Source: Stereocaulon alpinum
Taxonomy: Eukaryota; Ascomycota; Lecanoromycetes; Lecanorales; Stereocaulaceae
Length of the DNA: 64,000 nucleotides
Direction of reading: 5' to 3'
Assembly (NCBI GenBank): GCA_018257865.1
Contig: JAEUBA010000005.1
Location: forward strand, 1 to 64,000
Made by a program: the position numbers and the translations under genes. The notes beneath the pieces are model-generated. The model saw only the letters and a program-made list of their open reading frames with translations, did not search any database and was not told the origin of the DNA. Shown in pieces: positions 57,541 through 64,000 of the stretch (position 1 is its first letter; every line of letters starts with the position of its first letter).

Positions 57541-58309
57541 GGGATCGGTCCTCGCTTCGAACGTAGTGTTCGCAAGCGACAGCGCGGGCGGTTGTCTCTA
57601 TCTTGCATTGACACAGGTCATCCTAGCGGCGCGGAGACAGCAAGAAACCGATGAACCAGCTGTACTCTTTCATGGGCGGCGAGCAAAGCTTTTGATGCCT
57701 TCAGGTCTAGCACTTCTATGCCCCGCTCCGGATCCAACGGCCTCTTTACCATCATGGACCGCCAATGCTAGCTCGGACATTTTCCAGGATGAGCTTCCTG
57801 TTCTGGATCCCAAGTTCTCCGCCTGTGAGCTGTGGCCCACCAACCCTCCGCGAGCACACCTCTACTGCGAAGTCTCAATGCTTGACCATCCATTGGTGAG
57901 CCCAGTAGTGGCGCAAAGCTGGGCGGGATCTCCACCAATATGGATGGCGGTTGGAGGCGGTGAGCGTTTAGCAGATGGCCCCAAGTTTCTCACCCAGAAA
58001 GCCGCGGGCCAAGGTGTGACCGTCGTCTGGGAGGAGTATGAAGCAATGCCTCATCTGTGGCCTCTGTTATTCAAAAGCTGGCCGCAAAGCCAACGCTGCT
58101 GGAAAAGTTGGTCGCGCGCATGTAGTCAATTCGCGAATGGGGTGTCGGTTGCTACAAATGGACAGAATACGGAAGTGGAAAGTCTCCGAAGCTGTTACGT
58201 TGATGTCCTGATCTTGACGCCGTTGAGTATGCATGATGTTCAGCGCTGTTTGAGGGACCATCAAAAAGACGCTAAAACATTCATGGGAAGTAAGAAGGCA
58301 ATGCTGTGA
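57539..58309 (+). pseudogene. Alpha/beta-hydrolase (HSL/esterase type), N-terminally truncated
   Basis: An open frame of 256 codons beginning at a TTG, not an ATG. The nucleophile elbow is SDSAGG (about residues 13-18; normally G-D/N-S-A-G-G). LLCPAPDPTASLP, PLVSPVVAQSWAGSPPIWMAVGGGERLADGPKFL (acid region) and MPHLWPLLF (catalytic His) follow, which is the C-terminal two-thirds of a fungal HSL-family esterase. The upstream part, with the HGGG oxyanion motif and about 120-150 residues, is missing and is replaced by the P450 remnant. No start codon is evident, so it is called a truncated gene or pseudogene. The remaining frame has no stop. A hidden upstream exon is possible but was not found. 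Confidence 0.65.
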
Positions 58310-58548
58310 AAGATATCGCTTCCTAGCTTTAGCGCTATATTGGAATTGGGCGAGCTCTTACTGATTATAAGAACGATTCTAGATATAATCTGTATAAGTA
58401 TTTCAAGACAAATTGGCCAATACATGATTTTACAAACACTAACCCACGCGCAGACTATGCATGATGTGCAGCTTACTCACCCACCCCTTGGAATCTCCTG
58501 ACTTCTGCCAGCCACCTATCAATCACCATGTATTGCATACTGCTATGT

Positions 58549-59619
58549 CTAGACGTGAGGGATCGGAGTAAGGGGATCACTTCCAGGAGTTGGGTCGGGG
58601 TAAGTCAAATCGCCGCAACCGGCAGCACACCCAGCAATACGATTATCGGGAATTTGAAAGTCATAATCCTGGATGCCAACCGTGTAATAGCCGTCAGGGC
58701 GCTGCGATGAATTAGGCACATTGGTTCCTAATGGGGTAGCATGTCAGCAATTTGAAAATGCTGCGTTCGATCGCAGGCGCCAGACTTACCATCACGTGGT
58801 GTATTGCAGGATCTGCGTAGGTATCCGTTCACTTTGATGTTCCTCTGTGCGGTCCAGACAGCGTGGCAAGCCTTATCGGACCATTGGCAGGTGCTATGAA
58901 GCTTTAGTTGCGATATTCCCGATCTTGATGCACGGTTTTACATACCCCGTGTTGGAAGTCGAGGTGCACATCTGGATGTCTTTGGCGCCGCCGAAGCTGT
59001 GATCATAGGTCATGGACCCTGTGGCCGATGCGTCTTTATTGAACCAAAGAGGAATCTGCGCCTGGAGTGATCCTCCGAAATTATTGTCCCATGTTGTGGA
59101 ATCCGTGGTACACGATGAATTTAAATTGACGACGAACTCGCTGCAAGAGCTTGTGGTGGCGCAGTCGATGACCAGGCCTGGAAGTTGGGCGTTAGTCACC
59201 GTCGACATATGCTATAGGAGATGAATGCTCTGTCCTTACCTGAATTCTGCCAATTGGCATATACAGCCTGGTAGTTCACTACAAAGAGGTCTGTCCTGAG
59301 TACGAAGAAATGGTCAGCTGACATTCAGCTAAGTTCGTGGATCGGGTGTACGTTACCAGCAGTGGAAACGGTTTACGGCTGGGGTGTACAATCCGTTGTC
59401 ACAAGAAGACGAAACGTAAAGCCCGTCGCCGTCGTTATACTGACTGGGTCCAGGGGCATAGCTGGGATCCGCATTGCAGTCAGGAAAGTAGTTTGCGAAG
59501 CTTCCAACATTTCCTATTCGCTTCTCCAAGGCAGGCTGACTTTGAGAAATAGCAACAGGGGATGCTCCCGACAATGCTGGGGCGAGGACTGCCAACCAGC
59601 TGATAGACGTGGTAAGCAT
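58549..59619 (-). CDS. Secreted cysteine-rich protein, effector-like
   Basis: Five exons: 59619-59357, 59295-59240, 59177-58946, 58893-58790, 58727-58549, giving 277 aa, all with GT...AG introns of 52-62 nt. Residues 1-19 form a signal peptide (MLTTSISWLAVLAPALSGA), and a KR pair at 33-34 suggests Kex2 processing. The predicted mature part has 12 cysteines in four clusters (DCNADP/SSCDNG; IDCATTSSC...SSCTTD; TCQW...KACHAV...SCNTP; GCAAGCGD). It has no membrane span and ends in a Pro/Thr-rich tail. I recognise no family. Even cysteine number, small size and secretion are typical of fungal effectors or extracellular proteins. It lies between P450/hydrolase remnants and a MITE, an accessory setting. 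Confidence 0.78.
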
Positions 59620-60673
59620 AGCGTGAAGGTTTTGTAATACTGTTGCAGTTGCACGGAATGAAGTAGAGGACTTGGATTATCAGAGTGTCGAGAATGTTCG
59701 TGTTGTTGTGGGTCTGATGGTCGATGATTGTGCCAGAAGAGAGAGGGTCGAACCAGCGCTCTTTATACACGAACGACGAAGCTCATCTTTGCCATCTCGA
59801 AAACCTGAAACCATACCATCATTGACTAGGCATTCCAGGGTCGCTGTAAGCAGCTGGTTATAGTAGCAACATCGCCCTTTGCTCAGCCACACATGTTGAA
59901 ATTGCTCTCTGGAACTTGTATTCGGCCCCGTGACGAGTGCACAGGTTTCATTACCAGCTCCAACCCATTTTTCACATGGCGATTCGGAACGTAATTTCCA
60001 CCTTCGCCCTTTTCGAAGAGCCATATCGTGTATCAGGTCACTAGACAACAAGCAGCTTCAGAGCGTTGACAATGTAGAGAATGCATTTAGTCTCTCTTCG
60101 ATATCCTAGGAACCCGTAGGCGCCTGCTCCCTCCGAGACTAGACGATAGGCATGTACAGTGAACGTCGGCTATGCGCAAGCATATCGCTTGGACCCCTGA
60201 TGGCCCCCAATGCGGAAACAACATCTGAGCCTAAGAGTACAACCTGACCAATCGTTACCAGCAGATACCCTACCAGAGAGATTACCATGTGACATTCTAC
60301 TCAGCGCAAGATCTGGCAAGGTTGACGAGTACTTGTAGCGAACTGAGTCCAAAGACAACGCTGCTACGCCTCTATAGCTGAAAGATAGTGTGAGACATAA
60401 GCCGTAGGGTGATCGTTCGGCATCACTACCGCTACCTTTCTAAAAACATGGGTCAATATGAAACAGAACTTAAATCGGCATGTTGGCTAGCAAGAATGGA
60501 TAGAACCTTCTGTCATTCAGGTAACGGCTCCTATTGGCCGCGGTCATTGCGAGTAGGCAGTGCAGAGGAACGACTAATTCCTGACCCTAAACTCTGACGG
60601 TGCTTGCGGCAATATATATTCTAACATTCTCGGCCGGGACAATTCGAAGACTGAGTGCAACCTCGCAATAATA
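59620..60673. other. Intergenic region left of the MITE
   Basis: About 1.05 kb: the promoter side of the secreted-protein gene and further noncoding DNA. Frames at 59680-60051 and 60170-60358 (minus) are unsupported. Confidence 0.4.
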
Positions 60674-61078
60674 ATTTGAGAGGTTTAGCAGTTTTTTTTT
60701 CATAGTAAATTATCATCAGGGAGATACTCCTGAAGTAGCTTAGTTACCGTAGCGTCTGGCCAGAATATTGGGGGACTTACTGTATTTGGAAGGGAAATCC
60801 GATGATATTTATTTTCATATTATAAAAATAAATATCATTAAGATTTTATGGAAATTATGCAGTTTCCGAGCTTTCCGAGGTGAAACTAAGCTGGTTTCGT
60901 CAGGGACTAAGCTGCTTCTGTTGGGCGTAAAACTGCACTGCCCAAGTACTAACAGTACGCTAGATAGCGGGTTAATCTCGGGTAGCCTGCCAAGTTACCT
61001 GAATCAGGTAATAATCTGACCCTTACCTAATAACTTATGAGAATTTCCTATGAAAACTTTTTGCTAAACCTCTCAAAT
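60674..61078. mobile_element. 405-bp MITE-like element with about 44-bp terminal inverted repeats
   Basis: The left end reads ATTTGAGAGGTTTAGCA, then a T-run, CATAG, T, AAATT and TCAT. The reverse complement of the right end reads ATTTGAGAGGTTTAGCA, AAAAGTTTT, CATAG, G, AAATT and TCAT. The first 17 bases of both ends are identical, and similarity extends about 44 bp. The element has no open frame for a transposase, is AT-rich, and contains an internal perfect hairpin at 60803-60837. A non-autonomous DNA transposon is the simplest reading. No clear target-site duplication is visible, so the exact ends are uncertain by a few bases. Confidence 0.78.
60803..60837. repeat. Perfect 13-bp inverted repeat with 9-nt loop
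   Basis: The arms TGATATTTATTTT (60803-60815) and AAAATAAATATCA (60825-60837) are exact reverse complements. It lies inside the MITE-like element, so it may be part of its fold-back structure rather than a terminator. Confidence 0.85.
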
Positions 61079-61660
61079 GTTGTAAAGGAATCACCAAGTG
61101 CGCGGCTCGACGTCTCCTTAGGCGCCCAGAGTAACCGGCACCATGGGCATCAATTACGGGTACCAGTTTCAGCCGGCCTAGTTAAAGCCCTGGTTGGTTT
61201 CGATCTTCTGCCTAGAGACGGTTTGCGGCGTGATGTACTCATTAGTCAAAGACATTACGTTATACAAGCAGTCGCTAGGTTTGATACGAGGTGCTGCGCG
61301 TGGGAATATACCTAGGGATAGGCGTAGGGGCAGAGGAAGCGATACCTCATCTTCAGCACTTCTTGTTGGAAGATCGGCCACAGAGTGAACGCTGGGGGGA
61401 AACAGAGTGCATGAGGGTACGCTATTGGCAAACGGGCGCCGGTGGTGGTGGATGGACGGATCTGTGAAGCTTGTATTGAGATTCAGTCAGTACGCATCAG
61501 ATAAACGTGCGACCACTCAGTAGCGAGAGGAGTAAGAAGGCAATGCCGCAAATTCTTTGATCAACAGCACAGGAGTGATCGTGAGAGGGTTCCGGGTTTG
61601 AATTTTAATCTTCGTCATTGTCGAGTGTAGATTAAGCATAGCTCACAAAGGCCTGAGTGA
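61079..61660. other. Intergenic region right of the MITE
   Basis: About 580 bp with no supported gene. The frame at 61037-61315 overlaps the MITE end and has no recognisable product. Confidence 0.4.
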
Positions 61661-61685
61661 TATACAAACACCAAGACACCGTCCG

Positions 61686-62060
61686 CTACCAAATTCTTTT
61701 CAAAACCATCCCATCATCCCTCAGAAATTGCCCCACAATCCCCAATATCTCTGCCGGCAACCAGCTCCCCGTCTCTCTCTTAGCAACGCAATCCACAATT
61801 TGCAAGCCTGCCTGCACGAACCTCTCCTCCCATACCTTCAGCGCCTCTTCTTCTTCATCCAGCTGTTCCAGAGCGCTAAGCTTTGAGTAGTAATTGCTGG
61901 TTACGGGTCTCCAACTTGCATAGGCTGTGGTGCTTTTGATTTGGGCTTTTGTGTTTTGCACGGCGACGCTGCAGGTTCTCAAGTAGAGGAAGGCGGAGGT
62001 GAGTTCGTATGAGGGGGAGGGTAATGGGTATGACGTGATCAGGGTGTTGGGTATGGAGTG
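61686..62060 (-). CDS. Hypothetical small protein, 5' end unresolved
   Basis: On the minus strand the frame that includes 61982-61686 is open further upstream to about 62060. Its sequence is coherent, amphipathic and helical: SYELTSAFLYLRTCSVAVQ, then NYYSKLSALEQLDEEEEALKVWEERFVQAG, ending GIVGQFLRDDGMVLKRIW. There is no ATG in this frame before an upstream TGA, so the first exon is missing or the start lies across an intron. The biased codon-like structure and acidic/basic patterning argue for a real gene. The family is not recognised; the helical content would suit a subunit of a coiled-coil complex. Confidence 0.45.
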   Translation of the reverse strand, partial: HSIPNTLITSYPLPSPSYELTSAFLYLRTCSVAVQNTKAQIKSTTAYASWRPVTSNYYSKLSALEQLDEEEEALKVWEERFVQAGLQIVDCVAKRETGSWLPAEILGIVGQFLRDDGMVLKRIW

Positions 62061-62214
62061 GTTAAGTTTAGGCTTAGATGGATTTCACGAAACGGTATGC
62101 TCATTTTGGAAAGTCCACAAGGCTATGGTCAAGGTTCACGAAAAGTTTACATGGCATTGTTGATAAGGCTGTAGCCTACGCTATACGGCATATGGAAGGC
62201 TCGCTGCCCACTCA

Positions 62215-64000
62215 TCAATGATCTCCATTCACAACTCCATTCCCATTTCGCAAGGAGTCTAATTCCTCAACCCTCAATCGGTATACATCCTGAGCTTCTC
62301 TTGCTCTCCTGTTGACAAATGCTCGCTCTTCCTGTACTTGCTCCTGCCGCTTAAGCAGCGCTGCCTCCTCGGCGATCTGCAAGGTTCGTAGCGAATCTTC
62401 CTTGATCTGTTCATCCTCGAGAGCAGCAGATGCCTCAATTGTCTTCTGTCGAAGGGTCTTGGCCCGTTGTTGGTAGCCTCCGTTGACCAGGGCGAGCCTC
62501 TTCTCCAACTTATTGCCCTTCTCTGCATCCTCCACAATGGTAGCTTGAATCTTGTCAAAAGCCTCAATGATGGTCTGCCTCTCCTCGGCTTCGTCTTCAT
62601 CATAACCCAGCAGCCCTGGCAAAGCTGTAGACGTGTTGTGCAAGTGCTCCCATGATGCCTCGAAGTCCTGCAGCCTCTTCTCCTTATCCCTAGAAGGCAG
62701 TTCAAGTGCTATCTCCAACCGAGCCTTGTTCAATTCATCATCATTAAATATCTCGAGTGGCCTTGCTGATCCCTGGACTTTTGCTCCAGGGGAGGGATAT
62801 CTCAAGGCATCGTTGGCAATCAAAAGTGCGGTTTCCATGGCTATCAATGCTTCGGCGGGATCTGTGATATCTGAAGAAACATTGAGAAGGGCATCAGTAT
62901 CAATAACTGTAGGACGCGGCAGATTCCGTTGCATTACTTGAGTTCGTCGCTTGAACTCTGCCCTTTGCTCCGCCTCACGAAGAGCTTCAATCCGTCGATC
63001 TCGCTCTGCAGCATCTTCTTCGGATAATTCAGCCTCTCTGTCATCTTCTTGTTGCTCCTCTGGCAGCTCGAGGTCAAAATCAAGGGCTTTAGGTTTCGGT
63101 AAAGCTGCGAATTGTGACTTAAGCTGTGATCTCATGGCTTGTTCTCGCAGTTTGATTTCCTTAGGCGTGTTCCCAACAACCTGTATGGCTCCAGGGTCGT
63201 CTTGATTGATGGCGAAGTTATCCCTTGGTGTACGCATTGGTGTAGCTCCTGAACCACCTGGAGCCCTCATAGGTGTTGCTCCAGCGCCACTCGCAACACT
63301 TTGGCGTATTGGCGTTGCCATAGGATTTGGCGTGGCTACTACATATCTCCGGGGAGTGACACCATCGAAACCTGTGGAACCGCTACCCTCATGCAAAGGC
63401 GTATTCTCTCCTCCGAGTAACGATGACTGTGTTTCTGTCAAAGCACGGATGTTGCGGATTTCGTTTGCAATGTGATCCTCCTGGGGAGGTGCTCTTGGTG
63501 TTCTGATAGGTGTACCTCCAACAATGCCCGTGTAATTTCCGATGAAGCCTTTCGTAGCCTCATTGTCACCTTCTCCAGCCAGTCTATGTGCTTGCTCTCC
63601 AACCATTCCCATCTTCACAATATCCTCGAGCTCTGATTCACCCACTTGTGGGGCTGGTAGATTCAGCGACCTCCTTTTACTGCTCTGCTCGGCTTCTCGT
63701 ATCCTTTGCATCTGGCCAGCTTTTGCTGCAGCAGCAAACGCAGCTGAAGGGCCTGGCTTATCACCTTTCTGCTTCTTTCTCTGTGTGTCATCATTCTGGT
63801 CGCCTTTTCGTTTGTTTGCCAGCTGTTGCTTTCTTGGATCGAAAGCTTCGCGCTGCTTTTCGTTAATCTCCATTTCCTCTTGAGTGTCGTAGAAGCCTGG
63901 TGCAGCCTTCTTCTCAAAGGGTATATCGGCGTTGTAATCCATTTGACCCTTTTTGCGGTTGACAATCTTGATGTTGATGCCGGCATTCTTGAGCTCTCGG
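62215..64000 (-). CDS. CEF1: Pre-mRNA splicing factor CEF1/CDC5 (C-terminal part, cut by window)
   Basis: Cef1/Cdc5 is a core component of the Prp19 complex (NTC) in the activated spliceosome. The frame is open from the right edge to the TGA/TAA side at 62215, so the N-terminal Myb repeats lie beyond the window. Seen from the N-terminal side: RELKNAGINIKIVNRKKGQMDYNADIPFEKK and APGFYDT, the diagnostic Cdc5 block after the Myb repeats. A basic nuclear segment follows, then TPRRYVVATPNPMATPIR with repeated TP-M/I-R-TP motifs (phosphorylation-type TP sites). A long charged helical C-terminus ends in VEELDSLRNGNG. No intron is visible in this part. Confidence 0.95.
   Translation of the reverse strand, partial: RELKNAGINIKIVNRKKGQMDYNADIPFEKKAAPGFYDTQEEMEINEKQREAFDPRKQQLANKRKGDQNDDTQRKKQKGDKPGPSAAFAAAAKAGQMQRIREAEQSSKRRSLNLPAPQVGESELEDIVKMGMVGEQAHRLAGEGDNEATKGFIGNYTGIVGGTPIRTPRAPPQEDHIANEIRNIRALTETQSSLLGGENTPLHEGSGSTGFDGVTPRRYVVATPNPMATPIRQSVASGAGATPMRAPGGSGATPMRTPRDNFAINQDDPGAIQVVGNTPKEIKLREQAMRSQLKSQFAALPKPKALDFDLELPEEQQEDDREAELSEEDAAERDRRIEALREAEQRAEFKRRTQVMQRNLPRPTVIDTDALLNVSSDITDPAEALIAMETALLIANDALRYPSPGAKVQGSARPLEIFNDDELNKARLEIALELPSRDKEKRLQDFEASWEHLHNTSTALPGLLGYDEDEAEERQTIIEAFDKIQATIVEDAEKGNKLEKRLALVNGGYQQRAKTLRQKTIEASAALEDEQIKEDSLRTLQIAEEAALLKRQEQVQEERAFVNRRAREAQDVYRLRVEELDSLRNGNGVVNGDH

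Noticed and set aside
1..64000. tRNA, rRNA or CRISPR-like arrays
   Set aside because: No cloverleaf with A/B boxes, no rRNA stretch and no regularly spaced repeat array could be seen by eye; a tRNAscan or Infernal run would settle the RNA part.

Overview
This window looks like nuclear DNA of a filamentous ascomycete (Pezizomycotina; Dothideomycetes is my best guess, but the class is not proven). The evidence is TTAGGG-type telomere repeats, many introns of 42-68 nt with GT...AG ends and CTAAT/CTGAC-like branch sites, a repeat tract almost devoid of CA and TG dinucleotides (the footprint of repeat-induced point mutation, RIP), and Pezizomycotina-type versions of ATP25, TAO3, MLH1 and others. 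Gene models were built by joining reading frames at splice sites by hand; the exon sums were checked for frame, and the expected family residues run across the junctions.

Layout. 1-1632: a short TTAGGG array in inward orientation, then an extremely AT-rich RIP-mutated tract with no intact gene. 2067-34628: a dense block of conserved housekeeping genes: FIG4 phosphoinositide phosphatase (+), TTI2 (-), a METTL4-like MT-A70 methyltransferase (+), ATP25 (-), NMD3 (+), TAO3/Furry (-), NADPH-cytochrome P450 reductase (+), an RRM protein (+), RIO2 (-) and RPN1 (+). 35227-45752: a glutathione S-transferase pseudogene, an unrecognised protein, a peroxisomal-looking DHAP/glycerol-3-phosphate acyltransferase, a DUF202 membrane protein, isopentenyl-diphosphate isomerase and a GNAT acetyltransferase. 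46037-52800: MLH1, a fungal type II membrane glycosyltransferase and ESF2.

About 52.9-61.1 kb is accessory and partly decayed. It holds a broken unknown gene, a LaeA-like SAM methyltransferase, a broken cytochrome P450, an N-terminally truncated alpha/beta-hydrolase, a five-exon gene for a secreted 12-cysteine protein (effector-like) and a 405-bp inverted-repeat MITE. The window closes with an unrecognised small protein and the C-terminal part of the splicing factor CEF1/CDC5, which runs off the right edge.

Functional themes: ribosome biogenesis and export (NMD3, RIO2, ESF2), proteostasis and PIKK assembly (RPN1, TTI2), isoprenoid, sterol and P450 redox supply (IDI1, CPR), lipid and phosphoinositide metabolism (FIG4, the acyltransferase) and genome maintenance (MLH1). 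Nothing suggests operon-like linkage among the housekeeping genes. The 54-58 kb trio (methyltransferase, P450, hydrolase) resembles a decayed secondary-metabolism locus. I did not find a clearly new multi-gene system. The best candidates for novelty are the secreted cysteine-rich protein, the MITE, the broken gene at 53 kb and the unrecognised protein at 36.4-37.6 kb.
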